Shown here: piece by piece, positions 45,154-52,945 of the stretch
Numbering within the stretch: position 1 is the first letter of the stretch
How the letters are laid out: each line of letters opens with the position of its first letter
Origin: Salegentibacter salinarum
GTDB taxonomy: Bacteria; Bacteroidota; Bacteroidia; Flavobacteriales; Flavobacteriaceae
Length of the DNA stretch: 64,000 nucleotides
NCBI RefSeq assembly: GCF_900168115.1
Contig: NZ_FUZC01000007.1
Location: 186,001 to 250,000 of the forward strand
Direction of reading: 5' to 3'
Notes under the pieces: model-generated
Database searches by the model: none
Seen by the model: the letters and a program-made list of their open reading frames with translations, nothing else
Told to the model about the DNA's origin: nothing
Made by a program: the position numbers and the translations under genes

Positions 45154-47304
45154 ATGAAGGATGACGGAAAGAAAAAAGCTTCCAAAAATAAGAAGCATGA
45201 AGACCTGGAAAAAAATCGGGAAGACGGCCAGGAACAATTTTTAACCACCAACCAGGGTGTTAGAATTAATGATAACCAGAACTCTCTAAAAGCCGGAGAT
45301 AGAGGTGCTTCCTTATTAGAAGATTTTATTCTAAGAGAGAAAATCACTCATTTTGACCACGAAAGAATTCCCGAGAGAATAGTACACGCTCGTGGATCTG
45401 GCGCACACGGATATTTCCAGGTTTACGAATCTATGGAGAAATATACCAAAGCGGGATTTTTGCAGGATCCATCTAAGAAAACCCCGGTTTTTACACGATT
45501 TTCTACGGTCGCCGGATTTAAAGGTTCAACCGATTTGGCCCGAGATGTCCGCGGATTTTCGGTTAAATTTTATACTGAAGAAGGAAATTATGACCTGGTA
45601 GGAAATAATATTCCGGTTTTCTTTATCCAGGATGCCATAAAATTCCCAGATCTAATTCACGCCGTAAAACCTGAACCCCATAATGAAATTCCGCAGGCAG
45701 CTTCAGCCCACGATACTTTTTGGGATTTTATTTCTTTAATGCCCGAGTCTACGCATATGATTATGTGGGCAATGAGTGACAGGGCGATTCCCAGAAGTTT
45801 AAGAATGATGGAAGGCTTCGGAGTGCACACTTTTAGATTTGTAAATAAAGAAGGAAAAGGAACTTTTGTTAAATTCCATTGGAAACCATTGTTAGGAACT
45901 CACGGAGTTGCCTGGGATGAAGCTCAGAAGATCTCAGGAAACGATCCCGATTTTCACAGAAGAGACCTTTGGGAAGCCATTGAGAATGGCCAGTTCCCAG
46001 AGTGGGAATTAGGAGTACAATTAATTCCTGAAGAAGATGAGCATAAATTTGATTTTGATCTTCTGGATGCTACAAAATTAGTCCCTGAAGAAATGGTGCC
46101 GGTTAAGAAAATTGGTAAAATGGTGCTGGACAGAAATCCTGATAATTTCTTTGCGGAAACCGAACAGGTAGCTTTCCATCCCGGCCATATTGTTCCCGGA
46201 ATAGATTTTACTAACGATCCGCTTCTGCAAGGTAGATTATTCTCATATACCGATACTCAGCTGAAGCGACTGGGAGGACCAAACTTTCACGAAATTCCAA
46301 TAAACCGTCCAATTGCCCCGTTACACAACAATCAGCGTGATGGCCATATGCGTCAGCAAATTAATAAAGGACAAACTAGTTATCAACCAAATTCTTTAGG
46401 GAACGGCTGCCCATTCCAGGCCAAAATTGCAGAAGGCGGATTTGACAGTTATCCCGAAAAAGTTGATGCTAAAAAAGTACGTGAGCGTAGCGAAAGCTTT
46501 AAAGACCACTTTAGCCAGGCTAGCCTGTTCTATAACAGTCAAACCGCAGTTGAACAACAACACATTATCAACGCCTTGAGTTTTGAACTTGGTAAGGTTG
46601 ACGCTGTCGAGGTAAGGGAAAGAATGCTTGGTTTACTGAACGAGGTGAATAAAGATCTAGCTAAAGAAGTTGCCTCTAATTTGGGAATGCCTGTTCCAAA
46701 GAAAAAAACGCAATTAAATCACGGGGTGCCCGCAGATTTTGACCCGGAACGTTATGAACCTACTAAAAGCAATCCGTCGTTAGATAAAGACCCGGCTTTA
46801 AGTATGATGCATAATGGATTCGGAAACATCGCAACCCGAAAAGTAGCATTTTTATGCGCAGATGGAGTAGATGATAACTCGGTTAACGAAATGAAAAAAG
46901 CTTTAGATAAAGAAGGTGCAATGGTGAAAATTCTTGGGCCAAATTCTACTGAAGTTAAAACCGCTGACGGAAAATCAATTAAGGTAGATGAAGCTTTTAG
47001 AACCAGTGCATCTGTTGTTTTTGACGCTTTTTATGTACCGGCAGGAGATAAAGCCAATATGGCATTGAAGAAAATCCCTAAAGCGATTCATTTCTTAAAT
47101 GAAGGTTATAAGCATTGTAAACCAATTGCTACAGCCCAGGAAAACGGGTTAATTGAAGAAACTTATTTCTGGAATAAACTTGACAAGAAAAATCTTGCTG
47201 AAGATGGTGTTATTGTAGGAAAAGATAAATCATCAGAATTTATTAAAGCTATAGGTCAGCACCGTTTCTGGAAAAGAGAGGAGAAGGATAGTATTCCTGC
47301 ATAG
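45154..47304 (+). CDS. katE: Large-subunit (clade 2) catalase with C-terminal PfpI-like domain
   Basis: The 716-aa catalase converts hydrogen peroxide to water and oxygen. The catalytic His is in I-V-H-A-R-G-S-G-A-H-G near residue 80, and the proximal heme Tyr is in R-L-F-S-Y-T-D-T-Q near 361. The last 160 residues form a DJ-1/PfpI-like domain, as in HPII/KatE, so this is a large clade 2 enzyme. The N-terminus is Lys-rich and charged, as in other family members. It is monocistronic; a terminator at 47342-47397 follows. Probably stress-induced with the divergent DUF417 gene. Confidence 0.96.
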   Translation: MKDDGKKKASKNKKHEDLEKNREDGQEQFLTTNQGVRINDNQNSLKAGDRGASLLEDFILREKITHFDHERIPERIVHARGSGAHGYFQVYESMEKYTKAGFLQDPSKKTPVFTRFSTVAGFKGSTDLARDVRGFSVKFYTEEGNYDLVGNNIPVFFIQDAIKFPDLIHAVKPEPHNEIPQAASAHDTFWDFISLMPESTHMIMWAMSDRAIPRSLRMMEGFGVHTFRFVNKEGKGTFVKFHWKPLLGTHGVAWDEAQKISGNDPDFHRRDLWEAIENGQFPEWELGVQLIPEEDEHKFDFDLLDATKLVPEEMVPVKKIGKMVLDRNPDNFFAETEQVAFHPGHIVPGIDFTNDPLLQGRLFSYTDTQLKRLGGPNFHEIPINRPIAPLHNNQRDGHMRQQINKGQTSYQPNSLGNGCPFQAKIAEGGFDSYPEKVDAKKVRERSESFKDHFSQASLFYNSQTAVEQQHIINALSFELGKVDAVEVRERMLGLLNEVNKDLAKEVASNLGMPVPKKKTQLNHGVPADFDPERYEPTKSNPSLDKDPALSMMHNGFGNIATRKVAFLCADGVDDNSVNEMKKALDKEGAMVKILGPNSTEVKTADGKSIKVDEAFRTSASVVFDAFYVPAGDKANMALKKIPKAIHFLNEGYKHCKPIATAQENGLIEETYFWNKLDKKNLAEDGVIVGKDKSSEFIKAIGQHRFWKREEKDSIPA

Positions 47305-47341
47305 AATTTTAATATAGTTTGTACTATTATATTTGAGAACT

Positions 47342-47397
47342 AGGCATCATTATGTCACTTCGAGCGCAGTCGAGAAGTAAAATAATGATGCCTTTTT
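47342..47397 (+). terminator. Terminator of katE with an embedded repeat
   Basis: The arms AGGCATCATTAT (47342-47353) and ATAATGATGCCT (47382-47393) form a 12-bp perfect stem, followed by TTTT. The 28-nt loop carries the dispersed GTCACTTCGAGCGCAGTCG sequence, which can itself fold. Confidence 0.8.
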
Positions 47398-49699
47398 AAT
47401 CTTTATCCTTACCACCAAAAAGACGCTTAAAAAAACCTTTCTTTTCCTTCTTTTCTTTTTTTTCCGGTTGCTTGGTTTCATCTTTATCACCACCGCCAAA
47501 AAGACGCTTAAAGAAACCATCGCGTTTTTCAGGATCACAATCCATCATTTCTTTAATTTCAGCAGGAAGCGGAGCAAATTTCGCCTGTGTGATATCATTA
47601 AACGCGGGATCGCTATTCATTTTCTGCATTAATTTTGCAAAAACCGGTAAAGCCGAATTAGCGCCCTGCCCAATATAAGTGTTCCTAAACCCAATCCTAT
47701 GATCGTCAGCTCCTACCCAGGTTACGGCCAGAAGATTCGGGGTTATCCCCACAAACCAACCATCTTTGTTGTTTTGGGTAGTTCCTGTTTTTCCGGCAAT
47801 ATCGTTTCTTAATCCATAAGTTGTTCTTAACCTGGTAGCCGTGCCTTCATTTACCGTAGCTTTCATCATTTCTATCATGATCTTCCTGTTGGTTTTAGAA
47901 ATACTCCTGCTATCAGAAATTTCAGGTTTAAATTCAGCTAAAATATTTCCCTCGCCGTCTTCAATTTTGGTGATATAAAAAGCTTTGCTGGTTTTTCCAT
48001 TATTTAAAAATGGAGTGTAGGCTTCGGTTAACTCGGTTAAATTCAAAGAAGCAGTTCCTAAGGCAATAGATGGTACTTGCGGTAAATCTGATTTTATTCC
48101 CATCGCTTTAGCCTGGTTCACCACATTTTCAATCCCGGTTTCCATAAGTACTTTAACCGCAATGGTATTCATAGAATTACTTAAAGCTTCCTTTAAATTG
48201 TAATTCATATGCGGATCTTCTTCTTCGCTACCGGAGTTGGAAGGTGTCCATCCCTTTGCATAAGTTACCTCCCGGGCCGAAAAATATTCGCAGGGTTCTA
48301 TGCCATTTTCTAAAGCCGCAGCATATACAAAAGGCTTAAACGTAGACCCTACCTGGCGTTTACTTTGCGAAACATGGTCATACTGAAAATGTTCAAAATT
48401 TACCCCGCCAACCCAGGCCTGAACTGAGCCCGTTTCGGGAGTTACCGCCAGCATTCCCGCATTAAGAAATTTCAGATAATGAGCAACGCTGTCTCTTGTG
48501 CTAATATTCTTAGTTTCAGTGCCATCATAGCTAAAAATTTCGGTAGGATGTTCTTTGTTTAAAACTTCCATGATTTCAGCCTCACTATTGCCTTCTTTCT
48601 CAAGATTTTTCCACGCTGAAGTCTTTTTTAAAGCATCGTTTACAATTTCCCGGTTGGTTAACCAGGGCGCTGCACTTCCCCAGGCATCCTCGTGTTGTTT
48701 TTGTAGATTTTGTAAATGCTCTTTTAAGGCTTCTTCAGCCAAAGTTTGCATTTTTACATCCAGGGTGGTGTGTACGCTCAAACCGTCCCTGTAAATATTG
48801 AATTTCTTCCCGTCTTTATTTTTCAGCGTATCCAGGATTTTGCTTACATCTTTTCTAACCTGTTCTCTAAAATAGGGGGCCAGGCCTTTATCGTGGCTGT
48901 AACTTTTGTAATTTAACACCAATTCACGCTGCTTGGCTTCCTGTACTTCTTCTTCGGTTAAATAGCCGTACTTTCCCATTTGTTCAAGTACTACATCCCT
49001 GCGTAACCGACTTCTTTCAGGAAAAATCCTGGGATTGTAGGAGTGGGAAGCTTTTAAGGTTCCAACCAACACCGCGGCTTCCTCAAGATTTATTTCTGAA
49101 GTATGCTTTCCGAAGAATTTCATAGCGGCGCTCTCGATTCCGAAGGTATTATCACTAAAAGGAACGGTATTAAAATAGAGTCTAATAATTTCTTCTTTTG
49201 AATAAATATCTTCTAGTCTTTTGGCAATTATTGCTTCCTGGAATTTGTTTACCACAATCCCTAAAGCACCGTAATCTTTTCTTCCGTAAATATTTTTCGC
49301 TAATTGAAGACTAATGGTACTCCCGCCACCGGCTGAGTCATCCTGAAGCAAAATGGACTTAAAAACAACGCGCAATAAACTTCTGTTATCAATACCATCG
49401 TGCTCAAAAAACCGGGCATCTTCGGTAGCTACAAGGGCGTTTATTAAATGGGGGGGAAGTTCTTTATAAGTAATAGGTTGCCTGTCAAAAACATAGAATT
49501 TGCCAATAAGTTCTCCGTTTTTGGCCAGAACTTCGGTGGCTCGGTTTTGTTTAAGCTCTTTTAATTCGGTAGAAGAGGGGAGTTTGCCCCAGGCTCCAAA
49601 ATAAATACTTGCGAAAAACAGTAAGAAAATGGCAAGAAGGCTGAGAAGTATGATTATAGCCCATTTTATTTTGGGAGATTTTTTAATCTTTTTTAGCAT
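47396..49699 (-). CDS. Class A penicillin-binding protein (PBP1A-type)
   Basis: The 767-aa bifunctional enzyme has an N-terminal membrane helix, a glycosyltransferase domain with E-D-A-R-F-F-E-H-D-G near residue 100, and a transpeptidase domain with the active-site Ser in G-S-T-F-K-P near 450, S-N-S and K-T-G-T-T. It polymerises and cross-links peptidoglycan in the periplasm. The C-terminus carries two copies of G-F-F-K-R-L-F-G-G joined by a Lys/Glu linker. ATG 49699 gives the normal start close to the TM; an upstream ATG at 49798 would add 33 residues with no sign of use. Confidence 0.92.
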   Translation of the reverse strand: MLKKIKKSPKIKWAIIILLSLLAIFLLFFASIYFGAWGKLPSSTELKELKQNRATEVLAKNGELIGKFYVFDRQPITYKELPPHLINALVATEDARFFEHDGIDNRSLLRVVFKSILLQDDSAGGGSTISLQLAKNIYGRKDYGALGIVVNKFQEAIIAKRLEDIYSKEEIIRLYFNTVPFSDNTFGIESAAMKFFGKHTSEINLEEAAVLVGTLKASHSYNPRIFPERSRLRRDVVLEQMGKYGYLTEEEVQEAKQRELVLNYKSYSHDKGLAPYFREQVRKDVSKILDTLKNKDGKKFNIYRDGLSVHTTLDVKMQTLAEEALKEHLQNLQKQHEDAWGSAAPWLTNREIVNDALKKTSAWKNLEKEGNSEAEIMEVLNKEHPTEIFSYDGTETKNISTRDSVAHYLKFLNAGMLAVTPETGSVQAWVGGVNFEHFQYDHVSQSKRQVGSTFKPFVYAAALENGIEPCEYFSAREVTYAKGWTPSNSGSEEEDPHMNYNLKEALSNSMNTIAVKVLMETGIENVVNQAKAMGIKSDLPQVPSIALGTASLNLTELTEAYTPFLNNGKTSKAFYITKIEDGEGNILAEFKPEISDSRSISKTNRKIMIEMMKATVNEGTATRLRTTYGLRNDIAGKTGTTQNNKDGWFVGITPNLLAVTWVGADDHRIGFRNTYIGQGANSALPVFAKLMQKMNSDPAFNDITQAKFAPLPAEIKEMMDCDPEKRDGFFKRLFGGGDKDETKQPEKKEKKEKKGFFKRLFGGKDKD

Positions 49700-49814
49700 A
49701 GGAGGTTTAATTGGTACAAATAAACAAATACCATACAAACCAGATTTAAATTTTAAAGATATTTTAAGTTTTTTTAAAAATCGGGGATTCAGCAACATTC
49801 AAAAATTTCGGGAA

Positions 49815-49850
49815 TAAAAAAGCCGGCTACTTTTTACGGTAATGCCGGCT
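49815..49850 (-). terminator. Terminator of the micro-ORF cassette
   Basis: On the minus strand the arms AGCCGGC (with complement GCCGGCT) enclose a 16-nt loop with an inner ACCGT part, then a T tract of six. It lies about 37 bp after the last micro-ORF stop (49887) and before the PBP start, so the micro-ORFs form a separate transcript from the PBP gene. Confidence 0.8.
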
Positions 49851-49886
49851 AGGTTTTCCTGAGTTCCATAGGGGTTGGTTTTAGGG

Positions 49887-50024
49887 TTAACTCATAGGTC
49901 TTAGGTTTAAACACCAGGTGTTCCTGGTAAAGTTTTCGTGGAATTTATTACGGGGTTTTTTACCAAATACCTGGGGCTCTCGCGTACTTCCACAGTTTAA
50001 ATTAATATACTCCTGAATTTTCAT
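49887..50024 (-). CDS. Micro-ORF c, 45 aa, third of the cassette
   Basis: The frame from ATG 50024 to TAA 49887 encodes a peptide starting M-K-I-Q-E-Y-I-N-L-N-C-G, with two Cys, a basic K-K-P-R-N-K middle and a tail R-N-T-W-C-L-N-L-R-P-M-S. The T-W-x-x-x pattern near the end weakly resembles the other two micro-ORFs. It starts 10 bp after the stop of micro-ORF b and precedes a terminator. I do not recognise it. Translation is not proven. Confidence 0.5.
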   Translation of the reverse strand: MKIQEYINLNCGSTREPQVFGKKPRNKFHENFTRNTWCLNLRPMS

Positions 50025-50034
50025 GGTGTTAAGT

Positions 50035-50124
50035 TTAAAGGTAACGGCGTTTAATTTCCCAATTACTACGATTGTTGGATTTACTTTGATTTAAAAATGA
50101 ACGAATGTTTACTAAATTTCTCAT
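50035..50124 (-). CDS. Micro-ORF b, 29 aa, K-R-R-Y-L peptide
   Basis: ATG 50124 to TAA 50035 encodes a 29-aa basic peptide ending in W-E-I-K-R-R-Y-L. Aligned without gaps to micro-ORF a over 20 residues, 12 positions are identical (F-x-N-Q-x-K-x-N-x-x-S-x-W-x-x-K-R-R-Y-L). The DNA is diverged, so the shared protein pattern argues for selection on the peptide. It is 21 bp downstream of micro-ORF a. Function unknown: a regulatory leader, toxin-like peptide or ribosome-binding peptide are all possible. Confidence 0.6.
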   Translation of the reverse strand: MRNLVNIRSFLNQSKSNNRSNWEIKRRYL

Positions 50125-50145
50125 AATTTCTAATTTTTGATGGAA

Positions 50146-50244
50146 TTATCTTAAATAACGTCTTTTACTGGTCCAGGTACTTTTAGAGTTCTTCTTTTCC
50201 TGGTTAAAAAATGGTCGGCTAATTGTTTCAAAAGTCTTCATCAT
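50146..50244 (-). CDS. Micro-ORF a, 32 aa, K-R-R-Y-L peptide
   Basis: ATG 50244 (or the adjacent ATG at 50241) to TAA 50146. The product starts M-M-K-T-F-E-T-I-S-R-P and ends W-T-S-K-R-R-Y-L-R, related to micro-ORF b (see there). An A/T-rich TTTAAATTTTAGAA leader, usual for Bacteroidetes, precedes it. It is the promoter-proximal gene of a three-ORF unit bounded upstream by the palindrome at 50299-50321 and downstream by a terminator. I do not recognise a named family. Confidence 0.6.
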   Translation of the reverse strand: MMKTFETISRPFFNQEKKNSKSTWTSKRRYLR

Positions 50245-50298
50245 TTCTAAAATTTAAAGGTTTATATCTAATAGACTCCATTGGTTTTGGTTTGTTAC

Positions 50299-50321
50299 AG
50301 TACTATGCTATAAATAGTACT
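50299..50321. promoter_or_regulatory. Inverted repeat upstream of the micro-ORF cassette
   Basis: AGTACTAT (50299-50306) and ATAGTACT (50314-50321) are perfect 8-bp arms with a 7-bp spacer, a shape common for dimeric regulators. It lies 55 bp before micro-ORF a and about 150 bp before the divergent 50475 gene. Confidence 0.5.
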
Positions 50322-50474
50322 AAATTAACTTACTTTTAACAAATAGGGGGTTTTTTGGGGAGATTTCAGCCGATAATTTTTGGTAATTTTAAAAACCGGG
50401 TGTTAATAATATTTAATTATGGTGGCAGACTTTAATATTAAACCTATTTTGTAAAATAACTTGCAGCGCGTTAT

Positions 50475-51335
50475 ATGAAAATGAATAAAATAGTAATAGG
50501 GATTGTTGCCGGGGTATTTATTCTCGCCGGACTCATTTTCTGGGCTTTTAAGAATAACAGTTACTTATCTTTTGACGATGATAATAAAACCTATGTTATT
50601 GAAGAAAAATGGAATTTACCACCAATTCTTCAGGAAGTTTCTGGGATAAGCTATTTGGGAAATAACGAGGTGGCCTGCATCCAGGATGAAGATGGAATTA
50701 TTTTTATTTATAATTTAGAAACTTCAGAAATTACATCTCGCATTCCTTTTGGAGAAGGCGGGGACTATGAAGATATTAGCGTAATAGAAGACACGGCATA
50801 TGTTGCAAGAAGTGATGGTAAACTATATAAAGTTGTGAATTTTAGGGAAGAAAATCCCAAAATTGATACTTACCATGTTTCTGGCTTAGATATTAACGAG
50901 ATGGAAAGCCTAGAGTTTGATGCTACAAACAATCGTTTATTATTCGCCGTAAAAGAATATAATAATAGGAAAGCTACCAAAGGAATCTACACTTTTGACC
51001 TATTAACTAAAAAAGTAAATAAGGAACGTCATTTTACCCTTGACGGGAGTAACGAAATCTATGTAAAATTAAGAGGAGGGAGATCTTCAGAAATTATTAG
51101 GCCGTCTTCTATTAGATTTCATCCTACTAACGGAGAGTTATATGTTTTAGAAGGAAATCAGCCAAAATTAATTATCCTTGACCGGAAAGGCAATGAAGTA
51201 AAAATTCATCTTCTTGATCCTGAATTTTTTCCACAACCCGAAGGTCTTACTTTTGATGAAGAAAACCGGCTGTATATTTCTAATGAAAGTAGGAGACAAC
51301 CCGCAAATATTCTAAGAGTAAAACTAAACGATTAA
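50475..51335 (+). CDS. SdiA-regulated domain-like beta-propeller protein
   Basis: The 286-aa protein has an N-terminal membrane anchor (residues 5-25) and a periplasmic propeller with E-V-S-G-I-S-Y, Y-E-D-I-S-V-I-E-D-T and P-E-G-L-T-F-D motifs. This resembles the SdiA-regulated (PF06977) / phytase-like family common in Flavobacteria. Exact function unknown. It is followed 10 bp later by a VTT-domain protein gene and is probably its operon partner. Confidence 0.78.
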   Translation: MKMNKIVIGIVAGVFILAGLIFWAFKNNSYLSFDDDNKTYVIEEKWNLPPILQEVSGISYLGNNEVACIQDEDGIIFIYNLETSEITSRIPFGEGGDYEDISVIEDTAYVARSDGKLYKVVNFREENPKIDTYHVSGLDINEMESLEFDATNNRLLFAVKEYNNRKATKGIYTFDLLTKKVNKERHFTLDGSNEIYVKLRGGRSSEIIRPSSIRFHPTNGELYVLEGNQPKLIILDRKGNEVKIHLLDPEFFPQPEGLTFDEENRLYISNESRRQPANILRVKLND

Positions 51336-51344
51336 ATAAATACT

Positions 51345-52049
51345 ATGCCCGATTCTGTTGAAACCACCTCAGTAAAAAAAAGTAAAGCCCCGCTAATTGT
51401 TTCCGGAATTATAATAGCTGCCTTAATCGCGGCTTATTTTTTTATTCCCGGGGTCCAGGAGTTTTTCACCAATGCCTGGGAGGTTTTAACCAGTAACGAC
51501 GAAGAACGTATTACCGAGTGGGTTTCAGAATTTGGGTGGATGGGCCCAACAATGCTTATCCTGGCTATGGTGGCACAAATGTTTTTAATCGTGATCCCTT
51601 CAGTAGCATTAATGGTGGTTTCAATTTTGGCTTATGGACCCTTTTTTGGAAGCCTAATTATTTTCGCAGCTATTTTTTCGGCTTCCAGTGTAGGGTATTT
51701 TATTGGGCGTTATTTTGGACCGGTCATCGTTCAGAAACTAATAGGACCCAAGAACGAAAATAAAATTGAGGATTTTATTGATGATTATGGCTTTTGGGCA
51801 GTAATTGTTACCAGGATCAATCCTTTTCTTTCTAACGATGCGATTAGTTTTGTAGGCGGAATTCTTAAAATGGGATATTGGCGTTTTATTGGCGCAACCC
51901 TGGTAGGGATTGCTCCCTTAACCATATTTATTGCAATTATAGGAAAAAGTACCGATGGACTTAAAACCGGGCTACTTTGGGGCTCTATTGTAAGTTTGTT
52001 TATTTTTATTTTATACGTTTGGTGGGATAAGAAAAAACGAAAAAAATAG
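51345..52049 (+). CDS. TVP38/TMEM64 family (VTT domain) membrane protein
   Basis: The 234-aa protein has about five to six membrane segments with G-Y-F-I-G-R-Y-F-G near residue 110 and V-T-R-I-N-P-F-L-S-N-D near 150, the VTT-domain pattern. These relate to TMEM64/YdjX-type and DedA proteins, which may scramble lipids. It is downstream of the propeller gene and probably in its operon. A second VTT protein is encoded at 27166-27783. Confidence 0.85.
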   Translation: MPDSVETTSVKKSKAPLIVSGIIIAALIAAYFFIPGVQEFFTNAWEVLTSNDEERITEWVSEFGWMGPTMLILAMVAQMFLIVIPSVALMVVSILAYGPFFGSLIIFAAIFSASSVGYFIGRYFGPVIVQKLIGPKNENKIEDFIDDYGFWAVIVTRINPFLSNDAISFVGGILKMGYWRFIGATLVGIAPLTIFIAIIGKSTDGLKTGLLWGSIVSLFIFILYVWWDKKKRKK

Positions 52050-52122
52050 GAGGGAAATGGTAGTTTAGAGAAATCATGAATTATTTATTCGCTTCAAATT
52101 AAGTAATTTAAATTCTATCACT

Positions 52123-52130
52123 TATCTTTG
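52123..52130 (+). promoter_or_regulatory. -7 element of the cold-shock gene
   Basis: TATCTTTG matches TAnnTTTG. It implies a leader of about 130 nt before the ATG at 52270, long for this genome and typical of cold-shock mRNAs. Confidence 0.55.
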
Positions 52131-52181
52131 TAGAAGTTTAAGCAGTGTCCCAATCGGGATTCTTACATTTATTGAAGACTA

Positions 52182-52256
52182 ATGGCATTACAAGCCGGGT
52201 TACACTACCACAAAAATCTTCAGCAAAAAATTCAAGCTTACTCACTCAATTACTAA
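52182..52256 (+). CDS. Possible 24-aa upstream ORF in the cold-shock leader
   Basis: The frame starts M-A-L-Q-A-G-L-H-Y-H-K-N-L-Q-Q-K and ends in TAA 13 bp before the cold-shock gene. It lies within the predicted leader. It may be a chance frame, an uncoupled peptide or a translation-control uORF; codon use alone does not decide. Confidence 0.35.
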   Translation: MALQAGLHYHKNLQQKIQAYSLNY

Positions 52257-52269
52257 TTAAAATTAATTA

Positions 52270-52722
52270 ATGGGCAAATCGCAGCAGACATTCAGTAAAA
52301 CTGAAAAAGAAAAAAAGAAAATAAAAAAGCGTAAAGAAAAAGAGGCTAAGAAGCAGGAGCGCAAAGAGAACTCTAACAAAGGCGGTAATTTTGAAGATAT
52401 GATCGCTTATGTAGATGCCGATGGAAATCTTACCGATACTCCGCCGGATCCTTCTCAAAAAGTTGAAGTTGAAGCAGATAGTATAGAAATTGGTGTTCCT
52501 AAGAAAGAGGATATGCCAGAAGAAGATCCGCAAAGAAAAGGAAAGGTCTCATTTTTTGATCATTCTAAAGGTTTCGGATTTATTATAGATTCAGAAAACA
52601 ACGAAAAATATTTTGTTCACGTTACCGGATTAATCGACGAGATTGACGAAAACGACAAGGTGACTTTTGAACTGGAACGAGGAATGAAAGGTATGAACGC
52701 CGTTCGCGTTAAACAACAATAA
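52270..52722 (+). CDS. Cold-shock domain protein with Lys-rich N-terminus
   Basis: The 150-aa protein has a highly basic N-terminal region (E-K-E-K-K-K-I-K-K-R-K-E-K-E) up to residue 40, an acidic middle, and a C-terminal cold-shock domain with R-K-G-K-V-S-F-F-D-H-S-K-G-F-G-F-I and Y-F-V-H-V, the RNP1/RNP2 motifs. It is an RNA chaperone candidate. The N-terminal extension is usual in Flavobacteria. The neighbouring DEAD-box helicase downstream fits a cold-stress RNA module. Confidence 0.9.
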   Translation: MGKSQQTFSKTEKEKKKIKKRKEKEAKKQERKENSNKGGNFEDMIAYVDADGNLTDTPPDPSQKVEVEADSIEIGVPKKEDMPEEDPQRKGKVSFFDHSKGFGFIIDSENNEKYFVHVTGLIDEIDENDKVTFELERGMKGMNAVRVKQQ

Positions 52723-52751
52723 ACTACCTTAGAACATACTCACGAGGTTTT

Positions 52752-52832
52752 TATATTGTTTAATTTTCGAGACTAGCCCGCCTAAATGATTCGGCAGGCC
52801 TTAGCATACTAAATCTCGCTTATCGAATAATT
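52752..52832. repeat. Degenerate intergenic repeat with TCGAAAATTAAA core (copy C, reversed)
   Basis: Read on the minus strand this gives GGGCTAGTCTCGAAAATTAA then ACAAT, matching copies A and B. It also contains CTGCCGAATCATTTAGGCGG and pieces ATCTCG/CGAGAT that can pair. Confidence 0.55.
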
Positions 52833-52845
52833 CTCAAATCCCATA

Positions 52846-52885
52846 AAAGGTTCGGTAATCTATTATTGCTGAACCTTTCTTTTTA
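52846..52885 (+). terminator. Terminator after the cold-shock gene
   Basis: AAAGGTTCGGTAAT (52846-52859) pairs with ATTGCTGAACCTTT (52865-52878) using two wobbles, with a 5-nt loop and CTTTTT after it. It is 124 bp past the stop, with copy C of the repeat in between. Confidence 0.8.
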
Positions 52886-52945
52886 TCTTTCCTAACAGGG
52901 TTTTTCCCTTTAAAGTCTGCTTAAGGCTTTATTATTTAAAATAAC

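Noticed and set aside
49700-49798. 33-residue N-terminal extension of the PBP
   Set aside because: The inner ATG at 49699 is close to the membrane anchor, as in other class A PBPs, and the extension has no conserved feature.
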